A DNA stretch of 64,000 nucleotides. Source: Roseomonas mucosa (GTDB lineage Bacteria; Pseudomonadota; Alphaproteobacteria; Acetobacterales; Acetobacteraceae). Of this stretch, positions 15,314 to 23,910 are shown in pieces (position 1 is the first letter of the stretch; the number at the start of each line of letters is the position of its first letter). The notes beneath the pieces were generated by a model. The model was not told where the DNA came from, did not search any database, and worked only from the letters and a program-made list of their open reading frames with translations. Both the position numbers and the translations under genes were made by a program. The stretch is taken from NCBI GenBank assembly GCA_945878375.1, contig CAMDWG010000001.1, forward strand, positions 1-64,000, read 5' to 3'.

Positions 15314-16312
15314 CTATTGCAGGCTGACGCCCGCCGCGCGCACCACGCCACCCCACAGCGTCACATCGGCGGCCAGGCGGCGCGCGAAGGGCTCCGGCGC
15401 CTCGCCCAGCGGCTCGGCGCCGAGCGTGGCGAAGCGCGCGCGCACCTCTGGCCGCTCCAGCCCCTCCGCGACGACGCGATGCAGGCGCGCCACCAGCGGT
15501 GCCGGCATACCGGCCGGGCCGATCAGCCCGTTCCACGTCACCGTCTCGAAATCCGGCACCACCTCCGCGATCGGCGCGAGTTCGGGCGCCTGCGCGTTCC
15601 GGGTAAGAGAGGAGATGCCATGGATACGCAGCGCCGGGTTCTGCCGGTGCGGCATGATCTCCGACAGATTCGCGAAGGAAACCGGCACGGTCCCCGCGAT
15701 GACGTCGAGCAGCGCCGGCGCGCCGCCGCGATAGGGCACGTGCTCGGCCTGCACGCCGATCCGTTGCAGCAGCAGCGCCATCGACAGATGCTGGAGGCTG
15801 CCCACGCCGCCCGAGGCATAGGCGAATTGCCCGCTCCGCGCGCGCATCCAGGCGATCATGGCAGCGGTATTCGCGGCCTCCACGCTGCGGTGACTGATCA
15901 GCACGAAGGGGTTGGTGCCAAGGTTCACGATGGGCTGCACATCCGCCACGGGGTCGAAGCGGGGCCGCTGCGCCGCCGCGGCCGGCGCGATGGCGATGGT
16001 CGACAGGGAAGCCACCATCAGCACATGCCCATCCGCCGGCGCGCGCACCAACGCCTCCAGCGCCAGCACGCCGCCAGCGCCCGTCCGGTTCTCCACCGCG
16101 AAGGAACTGCCGGGGATGCCATTGCCCAGGATCTCGGCCGTCACCCGCGCCAGGCTGTCGGTGTTCCCGCCCGGCGCGAAGGGCACCAGGATCCGCACCG
16201 GCCGCTCCGGCCACGCGCCTTGGGCCTGCGCGCCACCGGGCGCGGCGAACAGACCGCCCCCGAAAGCGGCCGCGCTTGTGGCGGTGGTCAGCAGGGTACG
16301 GCGGCGTAGCAT
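15314..16312 (-). CDS. Bug-family tripartite tricarboxylate transporter binding protein
   Basis: A 332-residue periplasmic protein. It has an N-terminal R-R-R-T-L-L twin-arginine-like signal ending in A-Q-A, and the TctC/Bug core pattern. That core includes W-P-x-R-P-V-R-I-L-V-P-F-x-P-G-G-x-x-D just after the signal, a V-E-N-R-x-G-A-G-G block and V-P-Y-R-G-G. Bug proteins bind small carboxylates for TctAB permeases, but no tctAB genes are adjacent, as is usual for the large orphan Bug families in this lineage. ATG 16312 has a GGGAGAA ribosome-binding site. It is divergent from the exported protein gene. Confidence 0.92.
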   Translation of the reverse strand: MLRRRTLLTTATSAAAFGGGLFAAPGGAQAQGAWPERPVRILVPFAPGGNTDSLARVTAEILGNGIPGSSFAVENRTGAGGVLALEALVRAPADGHVLMVASLSTIAIAPAAAAQRPRFDPVADVQPIVNLGTNPFVLISHRSVEAANTAAMIAWMRARSGQFAYASGGVGSLQHLSMALLLQRIGVQAEHVPYRGGAPALLDVIAGTVPVSFANLSEIMPHRQNPALRIHGISSLTRNAQAPELAPIAEVVPDFETVTWNGLIGPAGMPAPLVARLHRVVAEGLERPEVRARFATLGAEPLGEAPEPFARRLAADVTLWGGVVRAAGVSLQ

Positions 16313-16422
16313 TGCTGGTTCTCCCAGACGTTGTGCGAAGGCTAGCAACTTCCCCGCGCTTAGGGAACACCCATATCCTGGGCTCGGCCCTCGTGGCGGG
16401 CCGCAGAGTTCCAGGAGACGCC

Positions 16423-18030
16423 ATGCGCCCCCGCCTTCCCGCCATCGCCCTGTCGGGCCTCCTGCTGCTCGGCACCGCCGGCGCCCTGGCCCAGGCCGAG
16501 GCCGAACGCCGGCTCGACGCCGCCATCGAACGCCTGCGCGACGCGCTGGGGCCGGAGGCGCGGATCGAGATCGGCGGGCGGCGGCTCGACCCCGTCAGCG
16601 GCCGCGCCACGCTGACCGATATCGTCATCCGACGCGGCGAGGACCGCATCGCGATTCCGGAGGCGATCCTCTCCGACCTGTCGGACACACGGATCGGCCG
16701 CGCCGAATTGCGCAGCATCAGCGAACGCAGCGCGGATGGCACGGCGGCGCAGACCGGGCGGGTGCTGATCTCGGGCCTGGTCCTGCCGCCCGCCGGCCAG
16801 ACTCTGTCCCCCACCGCCATCGCCTTCGACAGCCTCGGCGTCGAGGATTTTCGTGGCGCCGGGGATGGGGTGAAGATCGTCGCCGCGCGGCTCGCCCTGC
16901 GGGACTGGCGCGATCTGAGCCTCGGGGCGGGGGTGCTGGAGGGGTTTCGCTACGAGGCCGCCGATGGCGATGCCTTGCGCCTGGGCCGGGTCACCCTGGA
17001 CTCGGTCACGCTGCCCTTCGCGGGCACCGATCTCTCCGCCGGCCATTTCCGCGCCGGGCGCATCGCGCTGGAAGCGGTCGCGATGCGTGCCTCCGGCCAG
17101 CTCGGCGAAGGCGCGTTCGACCGGCTGGAATTGCGGGACTGGGCGCCGGGCCGCCTCACGGCGCTGACCCTCGAAGGGCTGCGCGGCGCGGGGCCGGTCC
17201 CCGATCTCGGCGCCGCCGCCTTCACCCTGGCACGGGCCGAGATGTCGGGCATCGACGCCGCCGGGACGCTGGAGGCGCTGCTGGCCGGCCGCCAGCCGCC
17301 CGACCCGCAGCCGGGCCAGCCGCAGCGCCTGATCCTCGACGGCTTCGCGAGCGAGGCGGAGGGCCGCCCCCTGCTCGCGCTCGGCCGGTTGCTGAATGAA
17401 TGGGCGCTGGATGGCGGCATCGCCACCGCCACGCTGCGCCTCGACGCCTTCCGCCTGACCCTGCCGCGCGGGGAGGCGGCGGTGCTGGAGGCGCTGGGCT
17501 ATCGCGAGATCGCCGGCGGGATCGAGACCCGCGCCAGCCTGCCCCGCAGCGGCGGGCGGCTGGAGATCGACCCGCTGCGGATCGCCTGGGACCAGGCGGC
17601 GACCCTTTCCCTCGCCGCGCAGATCGACGGCGTGCCGCCCCTGTCGGAGGCCGGGGAGGCGGTGGAGCAGGAGGCGACGATGCTCGCCCTGGCCGGATCG
17701 CGGCTGGCGGGGCTGACGCTGACGCTGCGCGACCAGGGGCTGATGGGGCGGGTGATCGCGCAGCAGGCCCGGGACCAGCGCATCCCCCCTGCCCGGCTGC
17801 GGGAGCAATGGGCGCAGATGGCCCTCGCCCTGCCCATCCCCGGCGGCACCCAAGCCGCCGATCCCTTCCTGGCATTCCGCGAGGCACTGGCCGCCTTCAT
17901 CCGCCAGCCCGGCACGCTGGAGATCGCGCTGCGCCCCAAGGCGCCGGTGCCGCTGGTGGAGTTGCCGCTGGCCCTGGCCGACCCCGCCGGCACCGCCCAG
18001 CGCCTCGGCCTGACCGCCACGGCACGGTAA
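16423..18030 (+). CDS. exported protein of unknown function
   Basis: A 535-residue protein with a clear signal peptide (hydrophobic residues 8-22, cleavage near A-L-A-Q-A). I do not recognise a family. The mature part is rich in alternating short polar/hydrophobic stretches with repeated 'G-x-x-L-x-G-L/F' turns (for example L-I-S-G-L-V-L and L-T-L-E-G-L-R-G), suggesting an extended beta-rich fold. AsmA/TamB-like lipid-transfer proteins have such patterns, but no diagnostic motif is present. A CAGGAGA ribosome-binding site precedes the ATG. It is followed 71 bases later by an M20 hydrolase gene on the same strand. Confidence 0.8.
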   Translation: MRPRLPAIALSGLLLLGTAGALAQAEAERRLDAAIERLRDALGPEARIEIGGRRLDPVSGRATLTDIVIRRGEDRIAIPEAILSDLSDTRIGRAELRSISERSADGTAAQTGRVLISGLVLPPAGQTLSPTAIAFDSLGVEDFRGAGDGVKIVAARLALRDWRDLSLGAGVLEGFRYEAADGDALRLGRVTLDSVTLPFAGTDLSAGHFRAGRIALEAVAMRASGQLGEGAFDRLELRDWAPGRLTALTLEGLRGAGPVPDLGAAAFTLARAEMSGIDAAGTLEALLAGRQPPDPQPGQPQRLILDGFASEAEGRPLLALGRLLNEWALDGGIATATLRLDAFRLTLPRGEAAVLEALGYREIAGGIETRASLPRSGGRLEIDPLRIAWDQAATLSLAAQIDGVPPLSEAGEAVEQEATMLALAGSRLAGLTLTLRDQGLMGRVIAQQARDQRIPPARLREQWAQMALALPIPGGTQAADPFLAFREALAAFIRQPGTLEIALRPKAPVPLVELPLALADPAGTAQRLGLTATAR

Positions 18031-18101
18031 GCCAGCGCGCCGCGAGAGGTTGCCAAGACAGCCTCGGCGGGCGATCTGCCGAGGATACCCAGGAGCGCGC
18101 G

Positions 18102-19370
18102 ATGAACGAGACGGTGGCGCCGAATGCCGTGGCGGCGGTGAGCGAGGCGCGGCAATGGGACCGGCTGATGCAGATGGCGCGCCTCGGCGCCATCCCCGGC
18201 GAGGGCGTGAACCGCGCCTGCCTGACCGACCTCGACCGCCAGTCGCGCCGCCTGCTGATCGGATGGGCGGAGGCGCTCGGCCTCGGGATCAGCATCGATA
18301 TCCTCGGCAATTTGTTCCTGCGGATGGAGGGCACGGATCCTGGCCTCGCTCCGGTGCTGACCGGCAGCCACATGGACAGCCAGCCCAATGGCGGCCGCTT
18401 CGACGGCATCTGGGGCGTGCTGGCAGGGCTGGAGGCGGTGCAGGCGCTGCAGGAAGCGGGCATCACGCCGAAGCGCCCGATCGAGGTCGTCGCCTGGACC
18501 AATGAGGAAGGCGGCCGCTTCGCGCCGGGCTGCATGGGCAGCATGGCCTATGCCGGGTTCCAGCCGCCCGACACCTGGGATGCGGTGACGGACCAGGACG
18601 GCCTGACCTTCGGCGCCGAGCTGGCGAAGCACCTGGCGCTGGAAGCGGATATACCGCGCCGGGGCCTCGGCGTGGTCGAGGGCGCGGCCCCCTTCGCCTA
18701 TGTCGAATGCCATATCGAGCAGGGGCCGCGGCTGGAGGCGGCGGGGCTGGATATCGGCGTCGTCACCGGCATCCAGGGCAGCCGCTGGTTCACGGTGGAG
18801 ATCAACGGCAAGTCCGACCACGCCGGCACCACGCCGCTCGGCCTCCGGAAGGACGCGGTGCAGGACATGGTCCGCGCCATCACCGCGCTGAACGCGGTGA
18901 TGCACGACCCCGAGGATGTGCTGCGCTTCACCGTCGCGCGGATCGAGGTGAGCCCGAACAGCTCCAATTCGGTGGCGGAGCGCGTGCGCTTCAGCATCGA
19001 CCTGCGCCACCCCGACAAGGATGTGCTGCTGCCGCGCGGCGATGCGATCGAGCGCGTGGTGCGGGATGCGATGACCACCTGCACCGCGACCGTCACGGAA
19101 CGCTTCCACGCCATGCCGACGGATTTCGACCCGCTGGTGCCGGATGCGGTGGAACGCGCGGCGCGCGCGCAGGGGCTTGGCGCGCTGCGGCTGGCCTCGG
19201 GCGCGTTCCACGACGCGCAGTTCATGTCGCGCCTCTGCCCGACGGGGATGATCTTCGTCCCCTCCCGCGCCGGCGTGTCGCACCACCCGAGCGAATACAC
19301 CGACCGCGCGCAACTCGCCGCCGGGGCGCGCGTGCTGACGGCGGTGCTGGCGGAGTTGGCGGCGCGCTGA
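18102..19370 (+). CDS. M20-family amidohydrolase (hydantoinase/carbamoylase type)
   Basis: A 422-residue HyuC/AllC-type metallo-hydrolase. The full canonical metal set is visible: G-S-H90-M-D92-S, F-D101-G, N-E135-E136-G, H-I-E-Q-G-P near 206 and a C-terminal S-H-H-P-S-E. Unlike the M20 protein at 8214-9413, the first motif is the usual H-x-D. Such enzymes cleave N-carbamoyl-L-amino acids, beta-ureidopropionate or allantoate. The proximity of urate genes hints at ureide breakdown, but the two are 5 kb apart. ATG 18102 has a CCAGGAG site. Confidence 0.9.
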   Translation: MNETVAPNAVAAVSEARQWDRLMQMARLGAIPGEGVNRACLTDLDRQSRRLLIGWAEALGLGISIDILGNLFLRMEGTDPGLAPVLTGSHMDSQPNGGRFDGIWGVLAGLEAVQALQEAGITPKRPIEVVAWTNEEGGRFAPGCMGSMAYAGFQPPDTWDAVTDQDGLTFGAELAKHLALEADIPRRGLGVVEGAAPFAYVECHIEQGPRLEAAGLDIGVVTGIQGSRWFTVEINGKSDHAGTTPLGLRKDAVQDMVRAITALNAVMHDPEDVLRFTVARIEVSPNSSNSVAERVRFSIDLRHPDKDVLLPRGDAIERVVRDAMTTCTATVTERFHAMPTDFDPLVPDAVERAARAQGLGALRLASGAFHDAQFMSRLCPTGMIFVPSRAGVSHHPSEYTDRAQLAAGARVLTAVLAELAAR

Positions 19371-19452
19371 CGGACAACGCGCCTGGGCGGCGCCGCGGCG
19401 TTGCCGCGGCAACGCAGCGCCGACTTCCCAGAACCAGCGCCAAAGCCGGGGG

Positions 19453-19510
19453 CCCCACAAAGCCGTGCCACGCCGAAGGCGCGCCTTCGGCGCGGCACGG
19501 CTTTGTGGGG
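19453..19510. repeat. 58-nt near-perfect palindrome between convergent genes
   Basis: The arms 19453-19481 and 19482-19510 pair at 28 of 29 positions (only 19470/19493 mismatch), starting CCCCACAAAGCCGTGCC. Just upstream, 19398-19415 is another perfect palindrome (GCGTTGCCGCGGCAACGC). The long element ends one base before the permease stop codon. It probably acts as a bidirectional terminator or belongs to a dispersed palindrome family. Confidence 0.85.
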
Positions 19511-19511
19511 A

Positions 19512-21188
19512 TCAGAGGACGCCGATCCCCTGGCCCTGCGCCCGCCCGCGCGCCAGCACGAACACCCCAAGCCCGAGCGCCGCGACAGCGACCAGCATCG
19601 TCGCATAGGCCGCCGCCATGCCGACATCGCCCGACAGCGCCTGCTGATAGGCCGCGATGGGCAGCGTGCGCGTGGCGCCGGTGTAGAGCACGATGGAGGC
19701 CGACAATTCGCTGAACACCTCGACCCAGGCGATTGCCGCCCCGGCCAGGATCCCCGGCCGCATCAGCGGCACCATCACGCGGCGGAAGCCCGTCAGCGGC
19801 GGCTCGCCCAGGCTGCGGGACGCATCCTCCAGCCCCCGGTCGATCTGGTAGACGATCCCGGCGGAAGCCCGCGTCATGTAGGGGAGGCGGCGGACGAAAT
19901 AGACGGTGACGATGATCGTCGCCGTCCCCGTCAGCAGCAGCGGCGGTTCGTTGAAGACGCTCGCATAGCCGATGCCGAGCACCGTCCCCGGCACGACATA
20001 GGGCACCATGATCAGCAGATCGAGCGCCCGCGTCAGCCTGCCCCCATGCCGCGCGATGACATAGCCGATGGCCGATCCCACCACCACGATCAGCACCAGC
20101 GCGAGCCCCGCGAAGACCAGGCTGTTCCACAGCGCATCGCCCATCGCGGCGATGGCGCGGACATAATTGTCCAGCGTGAAGACCGGCTGGAACACCACGC
20201 CCCGGACCTCAAGGAACGAGGACACGGTCACCACGATCTGCGGCGTGCTGGCCACCATCACCAGCGCCGTGACGCCGAGCGACAGCGCCACACCCCGCCA
20301 GCCCGCGAGCCTGCGCGCCACCCCGCCGCCGCCCTGGTCATCCGCGACCGAGCGGCGGCCGGAGAAGATCCGCAGCGCCACCACCAGCGCCATCGCGATC
20401 GCCACCAGCACCGCCGAGGTCGTCGCCGCCATCCCCGGCTCCGCTCCGATCTCCGACAGATAGAGCGAGAAGGCGAGCGTCGCGAGCACCGGGAAGCGCT
20501 CCCCCTCACCCAGGATCGACGGCGTGCCGAAATCCGAGATGATGCCGAGGAAGACCAGCAGCGCCGCCGTCAGCAGCGAAGGCAGCACCAGCGGCAGTGT
20601 GACAGTCCGCACCACGCCGATCCGCCCACGCCCGAGGCTCGCCCCCGCATCCTCCAGCGTCCGGTTCACGCGCGCCAGGCCGCCGCGCACCACCAGGAAC
20701 ACCACCGGATACAGCGCGAAGGCGCTGGCCAGCGAGATGCCGAAGGCGCCGTAGATCGGCGGCAGGTCGATGCCGATCTCGCGCGCCGCCAGCGTCACGA
20801 AGCCGCTGCGGCCGAACAGCATGATCCAGGCATAGGCGCCCACGAAGGGCGGCGCGAGCATGGACAGCAGGATCGCCACCTCGATCCACGGCTTGCCGGG
20901 GAAATCGTAGCGCGCGAAGGCGAGCGCCAGCGGCAGCCCGATGGCCAGCGCCATCAGCGTGCCCATCACCCCCACCGTCAGGCTGTTGAACAGCGCCCGG
21001 CGGAAATAGGACGACCCGAAGAAGGTCTGGAAATTCTCCAGCCCGAATTCGCCGCTGTCCTGCCCGATCAGGCTCTGCCGCGCCAATTCGGCCAGCGGCA
21101 GCGCGACGAAGACCAGCATGAAGCCGACGGTTGCGACCGTGATCGCGGTCCAGGGGTCGCGCCGCAGCGCGGCCAAGGCGCGCGTCAT
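19512..21188 (-). CDS. Fe3+-type ABC transporter permease, fused double domain
   Basis: A 558-residue inner-membrane protein with about twelve spans, in two halves. Each half has its own EAA loop for the ATPase: E-D-A-G-A-S-L-G-R near residue 186 and E-D-A-S-R-S-L-G-E near 457. This duplicated FbpB/ThiP-like architecture is typical of iron(III), thiamine or 2-aminoethylphosphonate importers. The ATG overlaps the ATPase stop in an ATGA. The last gene of a four-gene leftward operon (DUF3830, binding protein, ATPase, permease). Confidence 0.92.
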   Translation of the reverse strand: MTRALAALRRDPWTAITVATVGFMLVFVALPLAELARQSLIGQDSGEFGLENFQTFFGSSYFRRALFNSLTVGVMGTLMALAIGLPLALAFARYDFPGKPWIEVAILLSMLAPPFVGAYAWIMLFGRSGFVTLAAREIGIDLPPIYGAFGISLASAFALYPVVFLVVRGGLARVNRTLEDAGASLGRGRIGVVRTVTLPLVLPSLLTAALLVFLGIISDFGTPSILGEGERFPVLATLAFSLYLSEIGAEPGMAATTSAVLVAIAMALVVALRIFSGRRSVADDQGGGGVARRLAGWRGVALSLGVTALVMVASTPQIVVTVSSFLEVRGVVFQPVFTLDNYVRAIAAMGDALWNSLVFAGLALVLIVVVGSAIGYVIARHGGRLTRALDLLIMVPYVVPGTVLGIGYASVFNEPPLLLTGTATIIVTVYFVRRLPYMTRASAGIVYQIDRGLEDASRSLGEPPLTGFRRVMVPLMRPGILAGAAIAWVEVFSELSASIVLYTGATRTLPIAAYQQALSGDVGMAAAYATMLVAVAALGLGVFVLARGRAQGQGIGVL

Positions 21189-22330
21189 GCCAGCCGCGCG
21201 CCGTCGCCGGCCCCGAAGACCAGCAGCCGCGCGGGGTCGAAGGCCAGATGCAGCGCGGCGCCGTCCGCCGGCAGGTCGAGCGCGCTCGGCAGATCCGCCT
21301 CCACCACGCCGCCCGCATCCAGCGCCAGTTTCACCCGCGTCCGGTGGCCGAGATAGGCGCGGCTGGCCACCACGCCGGACAGGCAGATGGCCGCATCGTC
21401 GCCCGGCGCGGCGAGCCTGAGATCCTCGTTGCGGATCGCCACGCGCACCGGGCCGGGCGCATGGGCGCCAAGGCCCGGAAGCGCCACCGGCGGCGCCGCG
21501 CCCAGCCGCACCGCCATCGCGGCGCCGTCGCGCAGCAGCGCCGCATCCAGCCAATTGCAGCCGCCGACGAATTCCGCAACGAAGGCATGGGACGGCGCTT
21601 CGAAGATCTCGCGCGGGGTGCCCACCTGGCGCACATGCCCGCGTTCCATCACCGCGATGCGGTCGGAGATCGCGAGCGCTTCTTCCTGGTCGTGCGTGAC
21701 ATAGAGCGTGGTGATGCCAAGCTCCCGCTGCATGTGGCGGATCTCGTCGCGCATCTCGATCCGGAGCTTGGCGTCGAGGTTCGACAGCGGCTCATCCATC
21801 AGCAGCAGGTCGGGTTCGATCACCATGGCGCGCGCCAGCCCCACGCGCTGCTTCTGCCCGCCCGACAGCGCATCCGGGAAGCGCGTGGCCAACTGGCCCA
21901 GCCGCACGCGATCCAGCGCGGCGGCGACGCGGCGTTCGGTCTCGGCACGGCCAACACCGCGCGCGCGCAGCCCATAGGCCACATTCTCCGCCACCGAGAG
22001 ATGGGGGAAGATGGCGTAGCTCTGGAACACCATGCCGAAATGCCGTCGTTCGGGCGGCACATCATCCAGCACCCGGCCGCCAAGCGACACGCTGCCGGCA
22101 TCCTGGCGCAGGAAGCCGGCGATCACGCGCAGCAGCGTCGTCTTGCCGCAGCCCGAAGGCCCGAGCAGCGTCAGCAGCTCGCCCCGCGCCGCCGCCACAT
22201 CTACCCCGTCGAGCGCGGTGAAGCCGCCGACGCGCTTGACCAGCCCGGCGGCGAGAAGATGCGGCGCGGCCGCGCGATCAGCGCCGGACAAGGCGCGTGT
22301 AGCGCTGCAGCAGGTCGCGCTGGCGGGCAT
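21185..22330 (-). CDS. ABC transporter ATP-binding protein (FbpC/PotA-like)
   Basis: Up to 381 residues. Walker A G-P-S-G-C-G-K-T-T is near 57-65, the Q-loop in V-F-Q-S-Y-A-I-F near 101, signature L-S-G-G-Q-K-Q near 154 and Walker B L-L-L-M-D-E-P near 174. A C-terminal TOBE-like regulatory region follows residue 260. The start is uncertain: the ATG at 22330 overlaps the binding-protein gene by 53 bases and has no ribosome-binding site. A TTG at 22291 or another non-ATG start close to the upstream stop could be used. It energises the adjoining permease. Confidence 0.9.
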   Translation of the reverse strand: MPASATCCSATRALSGADRAAAPHLLAAGLVKRVGGFTALDGVDVAAARGELLTLLGPSGCGKTTLLRVIAGFLRQDAGSVSLGGRVLDDVPPERRHFGMVFQSYAIFPHLSVAENVAYGLRARGVGRAETERRVAAALDRVRLGQLATRFPDALSGGQKQRVGLARAMVIEPDLLLMDEPLSNLDAKLRIEMRDEIRHMQRELGITTLYVTHDQEEALAISDRIAVMERGHVRQVGTPREIFEAPSHAFVAEFVGGCNWLDAALLRDGAAMAVRLGAAPPVALPGLGAHAPGPVRVAIRNEDLRLAAPGDDAAICLSGVVASRAYLGHRTRVKLALDAGGVVEADLPSALDLPADGAALHLAFDPARLLVFGAGDGARLA

Positions 22331-23258
22331 TCGACCATTCGACCGGGATGTTCTTCACCGGCAGCGTGGCAGGGTCGGCCGCGCCCGCGGGCGGCGCGAC
22401 ATCGTTGCGGATCGGGCGGCGGCCGAAGCGCTCCACGATCAGCTTCTGGCCTTCGACGGAGGCGATGTAGTCCAGCAGCGCCCGCCCGCCATCCGGGTTC
22501 GGGCCGCCGGCCACCAGCGCCATCGCATCGGCGCCCAGCGTGATCCCTTCGCGCGGATAGACGATCCGCACCGGCGCGCCGCCGGCGATGAAGCGGCCCG
22601 CGAAATCCTCGAGCGTCAGGCCGAGCGCGTATTCGCCCTGCGCCACGCCGCGCGGCACGGCGCCGGAGCTGCCGGTGATGACGAAATTCTCGACCATCCG
22701 CTCGAACAGCTTCCAGCCTTCTTCATCGCCGAAGTTGAACACGATCTGCAGCATCTGCTGCAGCGCAGAGCCGGACCGGTCGGCGCCGGCGAAGGCGATC
22801 TTGCCCTTCCACTTCGGGTCGGCGAGTTCCGCCCAGGTCGAGGGGATCTCGGCTTCCGGCACCAGGCGGGTGTTCACCGCCAGCACATTCGGGATGGTGA
22901 CGGAGAAGGGGATCCAGTTCGGGCTGGTCTTGACCGCCGGCATGATCGCCGCGTCGCCGCGCACGGTGTAGCGCGCGAACAGCGTGGGGTTGCCGTCGAT
23001 CGGCTCCCCGCCGATCGAGACGACGCAATCGGCCAGCGGGCGGGCGCGTTCGGCGGTCAGGCGCCGGACCAGCTCGCCAGAGCCGGCGGCGACGGCCTGG
23101 ACCTCGCCGCCGCCCGCGGCGCGGAAGCCGGGGGTGAGCGCGGTCAGCGCATCCGCGAAGGCGGTATAGGCGACCACCGGGCGGCCTTGCGCCCGTGCGG
23201 GGGTGGCGGCGGCCAGGGCAGCGGCCGTGAGAGCCAGGGTGTTGCGACGCGTGATCAC
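22278..23258 (-). CDS. ABC transporter binding protein, Fe3+/AEP type
   Basis: A GTG start at 23258 with a CAGGAG site gives 326 residues. The signal has a T-R-R-N-T-L-A-L twin-arginine-like motif and ends at A-R-A-Q. The mature protein has the family-1 iron/phosphonate binding-protein layout: V-V-A-Y-T-A-F start, a D-P-K-W-K-G-K-I block near residue 150 and an I-V-Y-P-R-E-G segment near 247. The tyrosine pair that marks true ferric-binding proteins is not obvious, so the ligand could be another small anion. It precedes the ATPase and permease genes. Confidence 0.88.
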   Translation of the reverse strand: MITRRNTLALTAAALAAATPARAQGRPVVAYTAFADALTALTPGFRAAGGGEVQAVAAGSGELVRRLTAERARPLADCVVSIGGEPIDGNPTLFARYTVRGDAAIMPAVKTSPNWIPFSVTIPNVLAVNTRLVPEAEIPSTWAELADPKWKGKIAFAGADRSGSALQQMLQIVFNFGDEEGWKLFERMVENFVITGSSGAVPRGVAQGEYALGLTLEDFAGRFIAGGAPVRIVYPREGITLGADAMALVAGGPNPDGGRALLDYIASVEGQKLIVERFGRRPIRNDVAPPAGAADPATLPVKNIPVEWSNARQRDLLQRYTRLVRR

Positions 23259-23347
23259 CGGTTTCGTCTCCTGTCCTGTTGCGGGTGGCTTGGTTTCAGC
23301 TGGCCGAGCGCCGCGCGCGGCGGCGCCAGGGGTGTCGCGGCGCCGGC

Positions 23348-23773
23348 TCAGGCCGCGCGGAAGGTGATGGTCTTCGCGCCATCCCACAGCACGGACCGCC
23401 CGACCTTCGCCAGCCGCTCCCCGCCATCGAGGATGGTCAGGAAGTGGTTGCCCGCCAGCGGACCGGCCTTGCTCGCGAAGCCGCAGGGGCCATAGGCGAT
23501 CAGGATCTCGGTCTCGCTCAGGCTGGTCGGCATGCCGCCCGGATAGACGATGACATGGCCCGGCGCCGGGTGGCTGGTCGCATTCTCGAAGCCCAGCGAC
23601 AGGTCGCGTTCGCCCATCGGGATCCAGCAGGCCTCGCCCGACCAGCGGACATGGATGATCCGGTCGCTGAAGGGCAGAAGCTGGCGGAACCGCGCGACGG
23701 TCAGCGGCGCGTCCTTGCCTTCGAAGACGGCGTTGAAGACCTCGCCCCCGATGTCGATCTGGATGTCGGCCAT
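23348..23773 (-). CDS. DUF3830 family protein (cyclophilin-like fold)
   Basis: A 141-residue protein resembling DUF3830, a small beta-barrel related to cyclophilins. Recognisable parts are the H-V-R-W-S-G-E-A-C-W-I-P segment near residues 41-52, P-G-H-V-I-V-Y-P-G-G near 71-80 and Y-G-P-C-G-F near 94-99. The function is unknown; related proteins often sit beside transporters or amidohydrolases. It is the first gene of the ABC-transporter operon, 89 bases before the binding protein. It therefore may process or bind the transported compound (inference). Confidence 0.82.
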   Translation of the reverse strand: MADIQIDIGGEVFNAVFEGKDAPLTVARFRQLLPFSDRIIHVRWSGEACWIPMGERDLSLGFENATSHPAPGHVIVYPGGMPTSLSETEILIAYGPCGFASKAGPLAGNHFLTILDGGERLAKVGRSVLWDGAKTITFRAA

Positions 23774-23910
23774 GCCGCCGCTACTCCCCGCGATATGCCC
23801 TGGGCCCCTACGCGAGCCGGGGCGTCTTGCCAAGTGCGAACCGGGGCCGCCCCCCGCCCCGGCGCCGCCACCCTTGGCAAGCCGGCCCTTCAGGCGCAGA
23901 AGGCCGCGCC
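23774..23910. promoter_or_regulatory. divergent control region with paired CTTGSCAAG sites
   Basis: Between the DUF3830 operon (left) and serA (right) lie CTTGCCAAG (23826-23834) and CTTGGCAAG (23873-23881). They are exact reverse complements with centres 47 bases apart, and each is itself nearly palindromic. They could be paired operator sites bridged by one regulator, or arms of a 9-bp stem. Confidence 0.45.
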
